From: Amycolatopsis orientalis DSM 40040 = KCTC 9412
GTDB taxonomy: Bacteria > Actinomycetota > Actinomycetes > Mycobacteriales > Pseudonocardiaceae
Direction of reading: 5' to 3'
Assembly: GCF_000478275.1 (NCBI RefSeq)
Contig: NZ_ASJB01000064.1
Coordinates: 124,001 to 188,000 of the forward strand
DNA: 64,000 nucleotides
The notes beneath the pieces are model-generated. The model was not told the origin of the DNA. It made no database searches and worked only from the letters and a program-made list of their open reading frames with translations. Below, piece after piece: positions 50,168-59,906 of the stretch (position 1 is the stretch's first letter; every line of letters begins with the position of its first letter). The position numbers were made by a program, and so were the translations under genes.

Positions 50168-51214
50168 GTGCGACTCGGACTGAATTTGGGCTATTGGGGC
50201 GCGGGGAACGACGCGGCCAACCTGGCATTGGCGAAGAAGGCGGACGAACTGGACTACGCGGTCGTCTGGGCCGCGGAGGCGTACGGCTCGGACGCGCCGA
50301 CGGTGCTGGCCTGGGTGGCGGCGCAGACCTCGCGGATCGACGTGGGCAGCGCGGTGCTGCAGATCCCGGCGCGGACCCCGGCGATGACCGCGATGACCGC
50401 CGCGACCCTCGACACCTTGTCGGGCGGGCGCTTCCGCCTCGGCCTTGGCGTCTCGGGCCCGCAGGTCTCCGAAGGCTGGCACGGCGTGAAGTTCGCGTCG
50501 CCGCTCGGCCGCACGCGCGAGTACGTCGAGATCGTCCGCAAGGCGCTGGGCCGCCAGCGGGTCAAGTACGACGGCGACCACTTCCAGCTGCCGCTGCCCG
50601 GCGGACCCGGCAAGGCGCTGACGCTGACCGTGCACCCGGTGCGCGAAGAGATCCCGGTGTACCTGGCCGCCATCGGCCCGAAGAACCTCGAACTGACCGG
50701 CGAGATCGCGAACGGCTGGCTGCCGGTGTTCTTCTCGCCCGAACACGCCGGTGAGCAGCTCAAGCAGATCAGGGCGGGCGCGGAGAAGGCCGAACGGTCC
50801 CTCGACGGCTTCGACGTCGTCCCCACCGTGCCCCTCGTGGTCGGCGACGACTGGAAGGCCTGCGCAGACGCCGTCCGCGGGTACGCGGCGCTCTACATCG
50901 GCGGGATGGGCAGCCGGGAGAAGAACTTCTACAACCAGCTCGCCTGCCGGATGGGCTTCGAGCGCGAAGCGGCGGACGTCCAGCAGAAGTACCTCGGCAG
51001 GGACTACGCGGGCGCCATGGCCGCCGTCCCGCTGGAGTTCATCGACGCGACGTCACTGCTGGGACCGAAGGAGCGCATCGCCGAACGGATGCGGGCCTTC
51101 GCCGAGGCGGGCGCCACGACACTGACCGTCGCGCCCTCCATGCCGGACCCCGAGAGCTCCGCACGCGCGCTCGAGATCGCGGCCGAGGCCATCGACCTGG
51201 CCGGTGTCGCCTGA
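50168..51214 (+). CDS. LLM-class F420-dependent oxidoreductase
   Basis: A 348-aa TIM-barrel flavin-type oxidoreductase of the luciferase-like group: LGLNLGYWGAG at the start, DYAVVWAAEAYGSDAPTVLAW, and GGRFRLGLGVSGPQVSEGWHG, a typical F420-binding region. GTG 50168. The stop overlaps the ATG of uppP (TGATG at 51212-51216). Confidence 0.9.
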   Translation: MRLGLNLGYWGAGNDAANLALAKKADELDYAVVWAAEAYGSDAPTVLAWVAAQTSRIDVGSAVLQIPARTPAMTAMTAATLDTLSGGRFRLGLGVSGPQVSEGWHGVKFASPLGRTREYVEIVRKALGRQRVKYDGDHFQLPLPGGPGKALTLTVHPVREEIPVYLAAIGPKNLELTGEIANGWLPVFFSPEHAGEQLKQIRAGAEKAERSLDGFDVVPTVPLVVGDDWKACADAVRGYAALYIGGMGSREKNFYNQLACRMGFEREAADVQQKYLGRDYAGAMAAVPLEFIDATSLLGPKERIAERMRAFAEAGATTLTVAPSMPDPESSARALEIAAEAIDLAGVA

Positions 51215-52053
51215 TGGGCTGGTTCGAAGCACTGGTCCTCGGCCTCGTCCAGGGCCTGACGGAGTTCCTGCCGATCTCCTCCAGCGCGCACCTGCGGATC
51301 ACCGCCGCGCTCGCGGGCTGGGACGACCCGGGCGCCGCGTTCACCGCGGTGACCCAGATCGGCACCGAACTCGCGGTCATCCTGTACTTCTCGAGCAAGA
51401 TCGGGAAGATCCTCCGCGCCTGGTTCTTCTCGATCTACAAGAAGGACTGGCGGCAGGACCCCGACGCCAGGCTGGGCTGGCTGATCATCGTCGGCTCGCT
51501 GCCGATCGTCGTACTGGGCCTGCTGCTGCAGGACGCGATCGACGAGACCTTCCGTGACCTGCGGATCACCGCGACCACGCTGATCGTGTTCGGCCTGATC
51601 CTCCTGGTGGCCGACCGCATCGGGAAGCAGGAGCGGACGCTCGACCACCTGACCGTGCCGCACGGTCTCGGCTTCGGTTTCGCGCAGGCGCTGGCGCTGA
51701 TCCCGGGTGTCTCGCGCTCCGGTGGCACCACCAGCGCCGGGCTGCTGCTCGGCTACACCCGGGCGGAGGCGGCGGAGTACTCGTTCCTGCTGGCGCTGCC
51801 TGCGGTGTTCGGCTCGGGGTTGTACAAGCTGACCGACATCGGCAAGGACGGCGCCCCGGCGCAGTGGGGCCCGACGATCCTGGCGACGCTGGTCGCGTTC
51901 GGCGTCGGCTACGCCGTCATCGCCTGGCTGATGTCCTACATCAAGACGAAGAGCTTCGTGCCGTTCGTGATCTACCGGCTCGTGCTCGGTGCCCTGCTGT
52001 TCGTGCTGATCTTCACCGGTGTCCTGGACCCGCAGGAGGGCCCGCACCTGTAG
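51214..52053 (+). CDS. uppP: Undecaprenyl-diphosphatase
   Basis: A 279-aa integral membrane enzyme (UppP/BacA) that recycles undecaprenyl diphosphate, the carrier lipid for wall synthesis. The two signature blocks are present: GLVQGLTEFLPISSSAHLR and LIPGVSRSGGTTSAGLLLG. About eight hydrophobic helices. Confers low-level bacitracin resistance in other bacteria. Confidence 0.97.
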   Translation: MGWFEALVLGLVQGLTEFLPISSSAHLRITAALAGWDDPGAAFTAVTQIGTELAVILYFSSKIGKILRAWFFSIYKKDWRQDPDARLGWLIIVGSLPIVVLGLLLQDAIDETFRDLRITATTLIVFGLILLVADRIGKQERTLDHLTVPHGLGFGFAQALALIPGVSRSGGTTSAGLLLGYTRAEAAEYSFLLALPAVFGSGLYKLTDIGKDGAPAQWGPTILATLVAFGVGYAVIAWLMSYIKTKSFVPFVIYRLVLGALLFVLIFTGVLDPQEGPHL

Positions 52054-52059
52054 CTCCCT

Positions 52060-52123
52060 CGCGTTTCGTCCTCTGGACGCGTTCCTTGCGCGCGCAACTA
52101 CCGCATCCAGAGGACGAAACGCG
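52060..52123. repeat. Decayed palindrome related to family C
   Basis: The right arm is nearly the same as in the copy at 25759-25823 (CCGCATCCAGAGGACGAAACGCG-like), the left arm carries several substitutions (GACGCGTTCCTT). It lies between uppP and the histidine phosphatase gene. Confidence 0.8.
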
Positions 52124-52159
52124 GGAGTCCGGCAAAGCACGACACGTAGGGTGGGCCAC

Positions 52160-52870
52160 GTGAGTACTGTGATCCTTCTGCGCCACGGCAAGTCCACGGC
52201 GAACGGCTCGGGCGTCCTCGCCGGGCGCACGCCCAAGGTCGGCCTGGACGACACCGGCCGGGCGCAGGCGGCCGCGCTGGTCGAGCGCCTGGCTCCGGTC
52301 CCGCTCGCCGAGCTGGTGGTCTCGCCGATGCTCCGCTGCCGCCAGACGGTCGCGAAGCTGGCCGAAGCCCGCGGTCTGGACAAGATCAAAGAGCCCGGTT
52401 TGTCCGAAGTGGACTACGGCGAGTGGACCGGTCGCGCGCTCAAGGATCTGTTCAAGGAACCCCTCTGGCGGGTCGTGCAGGCACATCCTTCGGCCGCGGT
52501 CTTCCCCGGCGGCGAAGGACTGGCCGAGATGCAGGCCCGTTCGGTCGCGGCCGTCCGCGCCCACGACGCCCGGATCACCGCGAAGCACGGCGAGAACGCG
52601 GTGTGGCTCTTATGCAGCCATGGCGATGTGATCAAGGCGATCCTCGCCGACGCGCTCGGCCAGCATCTCGATTCGTTCCAGCGGATCGTCGTCGACCCGG
52701 CCTCGGTTTCGGTCGTCCGGTACACCGAGACTCGTCCGTTCGTGTTGCGCGTCAACGACAACGGCGGTGACCTGGCCGGGATCGCCCCACCGGCGCCCAA
52801 AGCCAAAGCCAAGCGCGGCAAGGGAAAGCAGAGTTCGGACGCGGTGGTGGGCGGTACCACCGGAGCGTGA
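52160..52870 (+). CDS. Histidine phosphatase family protein (MSMEG_4193-like)
   Basis: A 236-aa phosphatase from GTG 52160: catalytic RHG in VILLRHGKSTANG, the second His in LLCSHGDVIKAIL, and the EVDYGEWTG block. The end is Lys-rich and disordered (KAKAKRGKGKQSS). In mycobacteria this gene type also neighbours the LLM oxidoreductase. Confidence 0.9.
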   Translation: MSTVILLRHGKSTANGSGVLAGRTPKVGLDDTGRAQAAALVERLAPVPLAELVVSPMLRCRQTVAKLAEARGLDKIKEPGLSEVDYGEWTGRALKDLFKEPLWRVVQAHPSAAVFPGGEGLAEMQARSVAAVRAHDARITAKHGENAVWLLCSHGDVIKAILADALGQHLDSFQRIVVDPASVSVVRYTETRPFVLRVNDNGGDLAGIAPPAPKAKAKRGKGKQSSDAVVGGTTGA

Positions 52871-52973
52871 CCATCGCCGACGGTGGCGTCACCGCCACGG
52901 ACGGCATCCACCGGCCCCTCGCTGCCCGTAAGGTGGCCAGACCAGCAGATTCGACGACCCGGGAGCAACACCG

Positions 52974-55016
52974 ATGATTTCGCAGGACAACCCGTTCGCC
53001 GCGCCGAGTGAGCTGCCCTACGCACTTCCGCCGTTCGACCGGATCGCCGACGAGCATTTCCTTCCCGCCTTCGAGGCAGGCCTGGCCGAGCACGCCGCGG
53101 AGATCGACGAGATCGCCGGTTCCGCCGAACCGCCGACCTTCGAGAACACCATTGTCGCGCTCGAGAAGTCCGGCAGGTTGCTGTCCCGCGTCTCCAGCGT
53201 GTTCTTCAACCTCGCCGGATCGAACGCGAACGACGAGATCCAGCGCGTGCAGGCCGAGATGGCACCGCGGCTGGCCGCGCACGCCGACGCCATCAACCTC
53301 AACCCGGCGTTGTTCGCCCGGATCAACACGCTGTTCGAGCGCAAGGACGAACTCGGCCTCGACCCCGAGTCGCTGCGGCTGCTGGAGCGGCGCCACACCG
53401 ACGTCCGCCGGGCCGGTGCCGGGCTTCCCGAGGCGGACCAGAAGCGGCTGCGCGAGCTGAACGAGCAGATCTCGACGCTGTCGACCCGGTTCCAGCAGAA
53501 CCTGCTCAAGGACACCAACGAACTCGCGGTGGTCGTCGACGACGTCAAGGAACTCGCCGGGCTCACCGAGGACGCCATCGCCACCGCCGCCGAGACCGCC
53601 GGTGAGGAGGGCAAGTACGTCCTCAAGCTGACCCTGCCGACGGCGCAGGCGGCGCTGGCCTCGTTGGAGGACCGCGCGCTGCGCGAGCGGATCTTCACCG
53701 CCTCGGTGTCGCGCGGCAACCGGGGCAACGAGTTCGACAACAACCGGATCGTGGCAGAACTGGTCCGGCTGCGCGCCGAGCGGGCCGCCGTACTCGGCTT
53801 CCCCGACCACGCCTCGTACGTCATCGAGGACGAGACGGCGAAGACCGCGGAGGCCGCCGTCGGCCTGCTGGAACGTCTCGCGCCGGTCGCGGTCGCCAAC
53901 GCCAAGGCGGAGGCCGAAGAACTCCAGCGCTACCTCGAAGCCGACATCCCCGGCGCGATCCTGCGGCCGTGGGACTGGGCCTTCTACGCCGAACGCGTCC
54001 GCAAGGACCGGTTCGAGGTCGACACCGCCGCGCTGCGCCCGTACTTCGAGCTGAACCGGGTCCTGACCGACGGCGTCTTCTTCGCCGCGTCCAAGCTGTA
54101 CGGCCTGAGCTTCACCGAGCGGGAAGACCTGCCGAAGTACCACCCCGAGGTCCGGATCTTCGAGGTCTTCGACGCCGACGGCGCCGAACTCGGCCTGTTC
54201 CTGCTCGACTACTACGCCCGCGACTCGAAGCGCGGCGGTGCCTGGATGAACAACTTCGTCGACCAGACGAAACTCCTGGGCACGAAGACGGTCGTGGTCA
54301 ACGTCCTCAACGTGGCCAAGCCGCCGGCGGGGGAGCCGACGCTGCTGACCTTCGACGAGGTCGTCACCGCCTTCCACGAGTTCGGGCACGCCCTGCACTC
54401 GCTGCTTTCGGACGTCGAGTACCCGATGTTCTCCGGCACCAACGTCCCGCGCGACTTCGTCGAGTACCCGTCGCAGGTCAACGAGATGTGGATGCTGTGG
54501 CCCGAGGTGCTGGCCAACTACGCCAAGCACCACGTCACCGGCGAGCCGCTGCCGCAGGAGCAGGTCGACAAGCTCCTGGCGTCCCAGCAGTACGGCGAGG
54601 GGTTCTCCACGACCGAGTACCTCGCGGCGTCCCTCCTCGACCAGGCGTGGCACGCGCTCGGCACCGAGGACACCATCGACGACGTCCAGCGGTTCGAGGC
54701 GGAAGCGCTGACGAAGGCCGGAGTCGCGCTCGAAGCCGTGCCGCCGCGGTACCGCACGACCTACTTCGCGCATATCTTCAGCGGCGGCTACAGCGCCGGG
54801 TACTACTCCTACATCTGGAGCGAGGTCCTCGACGCCGACACCGTCCAGTGGTTCCGCGAGAACGGCGGGCTCACCAGGGAGAACGGCGATCACTTCCGCC
54901 GCGAACTCCTCGGGCGGGGCGGCAGCGTCGACCCGATGGCCGCGTTCCGCGCGTTCCGCGGGCGCGACCCGGAGATCGAGCCGCTGCTCAAGCGCCGCGG
55001 TCTCGCCGGGGCCTGA
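52974..55016 (+). CDS. M3-family metallopeptidase (Dcp/oligopeptidase A-like)
   Basis: A 680-aa cytoplasmic zinc peptidase that cuts short peptides. The zinc motif HEFGH is in DEVVTAFHEFGHALHSLLSD and the third ligand region is DFVEYPSQVNEMW; the length is typical for Dcp-type enzymes. No signal peptide. Ends at the convergent palindrome 55029-55076. Confidence 0.95.
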   Translation: MISQDNPFAAPSELPYALPPFDRIADEHFLPAFEAGLAEHAAEIDEIAGSAEPPTFENTIVALEKSGRLLSRVSSVFFNLAGSNANDEIQRVQAEMAPRLAAHADAINLNPALFARINTLFERKDELGLDPESLRLLERRHTDVRRAGAGLPEADQKRLRELNEQISTLSTRFQQNLLKDTNELAVVVDDVKELAGLTEDAIATAAETAGEEGKYVLKLTLPTAQAALASLEDRALRERIFTASVSRGNRGNEFDNNRIVAELVRLRAERAAVLGFPDHASYVIEDETAKTAEAAVGLLERLAPVAVANAKAEAEELQRYLEADIPGAILRPWDWAFYAERVRKDRFEVDTAALRPYFELNRVLTDGVFFAASKLYGLSFTEREDLPKYHPEVRIFEVFDADGAELGLFLLDYYARDSKRGGAWMNNFVDQTKLLGTKTVVVNVLNVAKPPAGEPTLLTFDEVVTAFHEFGHALHSLLSDVEYPMFSGTNVPRDFVEYPSQVNEMWMLWPEVLANYAKHHVTGEPLPQEQVDKLLASQQYGEGFSTTEYLAASLLDQAWHALGTEDTIDDVQRFEAEALTKAGVALEAVPPRYRTTYFAHIFSGGYSAGYYSYIWSEVLDADTVQWFRENGGLTRENGDHFRRELLGRGGSVDPMAAFRAFRGRDPEIEPLLKRRGLAGA

Positions 55017-55028
55017 CACCGGTCGTGG

Positions 55029-55076
55029 CCTCGTGAGTGGTAATGACGGTTCTAACCGTCATTACCACTCACGAGG
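55029..55076. terminator. Perfect 23-bp stem palindrome (family A), bidirectional terminator
   Basis: Arms of 23 nt (CCTCGTGAGTGGTAATGACG...) are exact complements with a 2-nt loop. It lies between the convergent M3 peptidase gene (stop 55016) and the PAP2-like gene (stop 55199). Confidence 0.85.
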
Positions 55077-55198
55077 CGCGCCCACCTGGGCAAGACGTGC
55101 CATCCCTGCCCGGACACCCCAGTGCCGCCGACATCACCGAACTCAGCGAGGGCATCCGGCGACTCAATCAAAGTGTATAACGACATATACGGCGTGGC

Positions 55199-55828
55199 TC
55201 ACGCCAAAATCGCGTCCAAAAGAAGATAAACACCACCGCCGAGGACGACACCGCCGCCAAACCCGGCGGTGACCTCGGCCTTGGTGTGATCGCCGAGTTC
55301 GACGCGGGACCAGCAGACCCAAGCGACGCCGAGGAAGAGCAGCGCGAACCACGGGCCGTAGACGCGGATCAGCATCACGGCCGCGCCCGCCGCCACCATC
55401 GCGTGCATCGAGATCTTGAACTCGAGCCCGAAGGTGATCGCGAGCGCGGCGACCAGGCAGACGAGTTCGGCGGCCGCGAGCGCGATCATCTCGTGCGGGG
55501 CGCCACCGGCGATCAGGATGGCGAACCCGGCGGCCAGCGAACCGATGCAGACCGCGAACGGGACGAGCCGCCCGGCCCGATCGGTGACGTGGTGGCTGTC
55601 CCATTTGCCCTTCCGGGCGCCGCGCACGATCACGGCCATCGGGATGAGGGAGCCGGTGACGCCGACGATCAGCCCCCAGAGCACCGTCTCGCCGACGTGG
55701 TGACCGGTGACCTGCCACGCGACGATCAGGGGCAGGCCGAGCACCCAGACCCAGGGGGCGAGCACCTCGGTCGCGATCCGCGCGAGGCGGCGGCGGGTCC
55801 CGGGGGCTTCCATGGACTGGGTCGGCAT
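55199..55828 (-). CDS. PAP2-like phosphatase-family membrane protein
   Basis: A 209-aa membrane protein from ATG 55828 (GAGGAG site upstream) with six hydrophobic helices. The ordered segments RLARIATEVLAPWVWVLGLP, GKWDSHHVTDRAGRLVPF, KISMHAMVAAGAAVMLI and CWSRVELGDHTKAEVTAGF match the actinobacterial PAP2-related family, with the SxxxH / SRxxxxDH-like pattern. Probably a lipid phosphate phosphatase. It follows the beta-helix gene on the same strand. Confidence 0.8.
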   Translation of the reverse strand: MPTQSMEAPGTRRRLARIATEVLAPWVWVLGLPLIVAWQVTGHHVGETVLWGLIVGVTGSLIPMAVIVRGARKGKWDSHHVTDRAGRLVPFAVCIGSLAAGFAILIAGGAPHEMIALAAAELVCLVAALAITFGLEFKISMHAMVAAGAAVMLIRVYGPWFALLFLGVAWVCWSRVELGDHTKAEVTAGFGGGVVLGGGVYLLLDAILA

Positions 55829-55899
55829 GGCGTGCGGTCTCCTCGGGAATTCTTGGCCGTGGTGGCTCCTGCCGGACTCGCGCCCGGCAGGAGCGGTGA

Positions 55900-57699
55900 T
55901 CATCGTTCCAGACCCCGGCGTCCCGCCCTCGCGAGGATGTCGGCGGCCGCCGGATCGGCCTGGGCGGTGTCGTCGAAGTTCTCCTTGGGCAGCACGGTGT
56001 TCCCGGCCACGACGACCGTCTCGGGCGGGGTGTCGTGACCGTCGGGCCGGAGATCCCAGAAGTTGCCCGCGAAGACGACGTTCTCCATCGGCGGGCCCAC
56101 CTGGAGCACGATCGGGGTGTCGGCCCGGTGGACGATGTTGCCGAGAACGGTGATCCACGCCGCGCCGTAGTCGGTGTAGAGGCCGAAGTTGTACGAGGTG
56201 AGGACGTCGCGGATCACGTTGCCGCGGACCATCGCCCCGCCGGCGAACGACGAGCCCTGTGGTGCCGAGAGGTAGATCCCGCCGCCGTCCATCAGCTTCC
56301 CCATGCTGCGTTCGACGAGGTTCGAGATCACCTGGGTGCCCCTCGCCCGCTCGCCGCCGGTGATCACGATGCCGTTGTGCGGGACGTCGTGGATCTCGTT
56401 GTGCGCCACGGTCGTCTCCGCGGACTCGACGACGAGGAGGGCGGGCGAGCCGCGGTACTCGGTGCCGATGTGGTGGACGAGGTTGTCCTCGACGGAGACC
56501 CGGGTACTCGTGTGGACGGCGATCCCGCTGCCGGAGACCTCGTCGAAGGTGTTCGCCCGGATCGCGACGTCGGTGCCGTCCTCGATCAGGATCGCTCCCG
56601 CGCCGAGTCTGGTGAAATGGTTGCCCTCCATGGTGATCCGGCTGACCGAGGTGAGGCTGACGTTGGCGGGCAGCTGGACCGGCTCCGACGGCACATGGAC
56701 GTAGCCCACGTCCGCGCCGAGGTCGATCTTCTGGAAGCCGCCCCGCTCGTGGCGGGCGTTGCCGTGATAGTGGAGGTAGCCGCCGGTGCGGGTGGGCCCC
56801 GACCAGGCCGCGTCGGTGAGGGTGAAGCCGCGCACCACGAGGTCGTGCACGCCTCGTCCGCTGATGAGTGTTTCGAGTACCGGGGCGACGACGCTGGTCT
56901 CGCCGATCTTCTCGCCGGGGCGCGGGCGGTAGTGCAGGATGTGGCCGTCGGAATCGGTGCGGCTGACGGCGAAGGTGCCCGGTTCGGTCAGGAAGGCCAC
57001 GTTGTTCTCGAGTACGGAAGGGGCGGCGAGACCGTCCCAGGTGCCGTCTCCGCCTGCGCCGTGCCATTGGGCGTCGTAGAGGGACTTGGCGTTGTCGAAG
57101 GCGGGCTGAGCCATGGTGATGGTGGTCGAGGATTCGTCGCCGGAGATCGACGCGACCGCGAGCCGGGCTTCGGACCACGGGTAGACGCCGGGGTAGACGA
57201 ACTCCAGTCCGGACGGGTCCGGCCACGACTGGGGTTCCATGCTGTCCGTGACGTAACCGGTGGCTATTTTCGTCACGCTTCCCGGTAGGCCTCTCGTCCG
57301 AGCCGCCCGCGCCGCGGGATGGCCGTCGACCGTGAGTCGTCGAGGTGCCAGGGCGCCGATCGGCGCCGTCCAGATGCCGTCGTCGCCCTCCGTCCAGCCG
57401 GTGATCTCGCGGCCGCCGCTCAGTTCGACCTTCGCCTGCTCCGGTGTTCCGTAGCCTTGCGCCTGGTAGATCACGCGGAAGCCGTGCATACCGGAATCGC
57501 CCGCCTGGTCCTCGAAAACAAGGGGTTCTTCGAGGTGATGGACGCCTGCCGTGAAGGTGACGATGATGTCGCCGGTCATTCCGGCGGTGGCGGCGCGGAC
57601 GGCTTCGCGTGCCGCGTTCGGGGTGGCGAAGGGCTGGTCGGCGGTGCCGGGCCAGTCGTCCTTGCCGTCAGGGGAGACGAAGAACCTGATTTCAGGCAT
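55900..57699 (-). CDS. Right-handed parallel beta-helix repeat protein
   Basis: A 599-aa protein. The N-terminus EIRFFVSPDGKDDWPGTADQ, ATPNAAREAVR is typical of carbohydrate-active beta-helix proteins; from about residue 260 there are 10 or more PbH1 repeats (TMEGNHFTRLGAGAILIEDG, VAHNEIHDVPHNGIVITGG). No signal peptide is apparent. Such proteins are often polysaccharide lyases or hydrolases; the substrate is unknown. It is divergent from the TetR gene at 57789, which may repress it. Confidence 0.87.
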   Translation of the reverse strand: MPEIRFFVSPDGKDDWPGTADQPFATPNAAREAVRAATAGMTGDIIVTFTAGVHHLEEPLVFEDQAGDSGMHGFRVIYQAQGYGTPEQAKVELSGGREITGWTEGDDGIWTAPIGALAPRRLTVDGHPAARAARTRGLPGSVTKIATGYVTDSMEPQSWPDPSGLEFVYPGVYPWSEARLAVASISGDESSTTITMAQPAFDNAKSLYDAQWHGAGGDGTWDGLAAPSVLENNVAFLTEPGTFAVSRTDSDGHILHYRPRPGEKIGETSVVAPVLETLISGRGVHDLVVRGFTLTDAAWSGPTRTGGYLHYHGNARHERGGFQKIDLGADVGYVHVPSEPVQLPANVSLTSVSRITMEGNHFTRLGAGAILIEDGTDVAIRANTFDEVSGSGIAVHTSTRVSVEDNLVHHIGTEYRGSPALLVVESAETTVAHNEIHDVPHNGIVITGGERARGTQVISNLVERSMGKLMDGGGIYLSAPQGSSFAGGAMVRGNVIRDVLTSYNFGLYTDYGAAWITVLGNIVHRADTPIVLQVGPPMENVVFAGNFWDLRPDGHDTPPETVVVAGNTVLPKENFDDTAQADPAAADILARAGRRGLER

Positions 57700-57736
57700 G
57701 CTGAAGCGCTCCTGCCAGGAGGTTTATGGGATATAC

Positions 57737-57753
57737 TTGAGTTTATTACCTAA
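57737..57753. promoter_or_regulatory. Possible TetR operator in divergent gap
   Basis: TTGAGTTTATTACCTAA shows partial two-fold symmetry (TTnnGTnnnnnACnnAA) in an AT-rich patch centred in the 89-nt gap between the beta-helix gene and the TetR gene. The symmetry is incomplete. Confidence 0.35.
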
Positions 57754-57788
57754 ACACGGACGAGTGACCAGCGTCAAGGGAGTGGCCG

Positions 57789-58658
57789 GTGACAGAAGAG
57801 GACGTGCAGCCCGATCCCGAGCGCGCGATCGAGTTGCTCTGGGGTGCGCCTGAGCCGGAGCGGCCCGGGTTGAGCCTCGGCCGGATCGTCACGGCGGCCG
57901 TCGAAGTCGCGGACGCCGAAGGACTCGCGGCGCTGTCGATGCGCAAGGTCGCGGAACGGTTCGGCACCACCACCATGTCGCTGTACCGGTACGTTCCCGG
58001 CAAGGCGGAACTGGTGGAACTCATGCGTGACGCCGTGTACGGCGAGTTCCCGGTACAGCCCGCGGACGGACTCGGCTGGCGGGAGGGTCTCGAACGATGG
58101 GCCCGGTTGGCATGGGAGAGGTACCGCCGTCACCCATGGCTGGTCCACAGCGCCGGAACCCGCCGTCTGCCGGGCCCGAACATCATGACCGGGTACGACC
58201 ACGCCCTGGACGTGGCCGCGCGGAGCGGTCTCGCGCCGGCGCAGGTGATCGCGGTGGTGAACCTGGTGGGCGGGTTCGTCGAGTCCGTCGCGCGGCAGGC
58301 GGGGGAGACCGCGGAACTTCAGCGGCGCACAGGCGTGTCCCACGAGCGCTGGTGGAGTGAACGCGAGTCCCTCTTCGAGCGGCTGGACGCCTATCCGGCC
58401 CTGGAGAGGTTGTGGAAGGAGGGTGGGATGGACACCCCGCTCGATCCCTTCGAATTCGGGCTGCAGCGCACCCTTGACGGCGTCCAGGCGCTTATCGACA
58501 GCCAGGGGAGTGAGGTTATCCGTGACGAAAATGGGGGAGGGGAGTGCGCCGCTTGCGGCAAGCTGCTCGACGGGGGAGGGCGGGGCAGACCCCGGGCCTA
58601 CTGCTCGAGGGCCTGTCAGCAACGCGCCTACCGCCGGCGTCAAGCTCACGCCGACTGA
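57789..58658 (+). CDS. TetR-family regulator with C-terminal zinc-ribbon-like tail
   Basis: A 289-aa regulator from GTG 57789. TetR helix-turn-helix at about residues 30-75 (IVTAAVEVADAEGLAALSMR, VAERFGTTTMSLYRYVPGKA) and the TetR_C domain typical of TetR/TetR_C_11 drug-type regulators. The last 35 residues add four Cys in CAACGKLL ... YCSRACQQRAYRRR, a zinc-ribbon motif that is often a separate small protein in actinomycetes. The tail may bind metal and DNA. Divergent from the beta-helix gene. Confidence 0.88.
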   Translation: MTEEDVQPDPERAIELLWGAPEPERPGLSLGRIVTAAVEVADAEGLAALSMRKVAERFGTTTMSLYRYVPGKAELVELMRDAVYGEFPVQPADGLGWREGLERWARLAWERYRRHPWLVHSAGTRRLPGPNIMTGYDHALDVAARSGLAPAQVIAVVNLVGGFVESVARQAGETAELQRRTGVSHERWWSERESLFERLDAYPALERLWKEGGMDTPLDPFEFGLQRTLDGVQALIDSQGSEVIRDENGGGECAACGKLLDGGGRGRPRAYCSRACQQRAYRRRQAHAD

Positions 58659-58772
58659 CGTCGGTCCTATTAGGTGTATAACGACCTATTCAGCTCGGCG
58701 ATGTACAAGATCAACTTGGGGCACTGAGAAAAACCCGCAAAGACTGTCAGAGGTCCTGGCTAGGGTTGCCCG

Positions 58773-59906
58773 GTGATCACCGAGGTCTTGCTGGAGCAGG
58801 TCGACGAGAGCGTTCGGACGCCGGTGCTCTTCGAGGGTTTCCTCGAACCGGGAGCGCAGGCGGCTCAGGCGCTTCTGGTGCTGGGGAAGGTCGCCCGCAC
58901 GCGGTTCTGGATGCCGCCGTCCATGGTGAACCGGCTCATCGCCGAATCCGATCCGGTCTTCACCGCGGACCGGACAACGCTGCGCGCGGAAGCCTTTTCG
59001 CCGTGCTGCGGGGTGTACGCCAGACTCGATCTGCCGGAGGTGGGCGATCTCGGCGAGGGCTGTACCAACGTCGACCTGTCCGAGGCGACGCGGACCGTCC
59101 TGGCCGGGGTCGTGGCGCAGGATCCGTTGCACCTGACCGTTCGCGGAGAGGGGATCCGGCTCCGCACGCTGGACGGGCAGAACGACGAATCCGTGGTACC
59201 GCTGCCGGAGCGTTGGGTGGCGGGCTTCGCCGAGGTCGCCGCCGTCACGGCGGGCGCGGTGAAGAAGGCGGAGCTGGACAAGCTGGAGGCACGGAACTTC
59301 CTGCGGCGGCTTCCGGTCGCCGTCGGCAGGTCGTGGGCGGTCGCGTCCGGCCGAGGGCTTCGGTTGACGTCACGGTCGGGCGGGGACTCGATCCCGGCTG
59401 GCGGGCTCCATCGGCTGCGGGTGGTCGAGCCGCTCATCCGGTTCGCCAAGGGTTTGACCGTCCACACGCGACCGGACAGTGAGGTCGCGACCTGGGTGCT
59501 CCAGCTGGAACGAGCGCGACTCGCCGTGACGCTGTCGCCGGAACCGTCCCGTGGCTTCTCGGGCGAGGGCGGCTGGCTGAACGCGCTGGCCGGAGGACTG
59601 GAAGCGCCGGAGCTGGTGGCGGGTCGCGCCGGCCACGACGTCGTCGACGGCACGTGGTTCCCGCGTGAACTTCCGAGCGGGAACGCTCCGGCGAACGGGC
59701 GGCTGGCGAAAGCACGTGAACTCGTCGCCGCCGAAGCCGTCCGGATGCTGCCCGACGGTGGCTACGAGATCACGCGCGGCGGCTCGGTGCAGCGCGTCCG
59801 GCTGATGCCCGCCGGGTGCACGTGTGCGTGGTGGGCCAAGCATCAGGAGACTCGTGGACCGTGTTCGCATGTGTTGGCGGCCCGGATTTCAGCGGCTGAG
59901 GCGTGA
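58773..59906 (+). CDS. SWIM zinc-finger protein
   Basis: A 377-aa protein whose C-terminus holds a SWIM motif, CTCAWWAKHQETRGPCSHVL (CxCx(n)CxH). The first 330 residues are a conserved uncharacterised domain with beta and helical parts. SWIM proteins bind DNA or protein. In actinomycetes such proteins are often near MoxR-AAA, VWA and DUF genes in suspected conflict loci. The end overlaps the 3' end of the convergent DUF6493-like gene by 18 bp. Confidence 0.87.
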   Translation: MITEVLLEQVDESVRTPVLFEGFLEPGAQAAQALLVLGKVARTRFWMPPSMVNRLIAESDPVFTADRTTLRAEAFSPCCGVYARLDLPEVGDLGEGCTNVDLSEATRTVLAGVVAQDPLHLTVRGEGIRLRTLDGQNDESVVPLPERWVAGFAEVAAVTAGAVKKAELDKLEARNFLRRLPVAVGRSWAVASGRGLRLTSRSGGDSIPAGGLHRLRVVEPLIRFAKGLTVHTRPDSEVATWVLQLERARLAVTLSPEPSRGFSGEGGWLNALAGGLEAPELVAGRAGHDVVDGTWFPRELPSGNAPANGRLAKARELVAAEAVRMLPDGGYEITRGGSVQRVRLMPAGCTCAWWAKHQETRGPCSHVLAARISAAEA

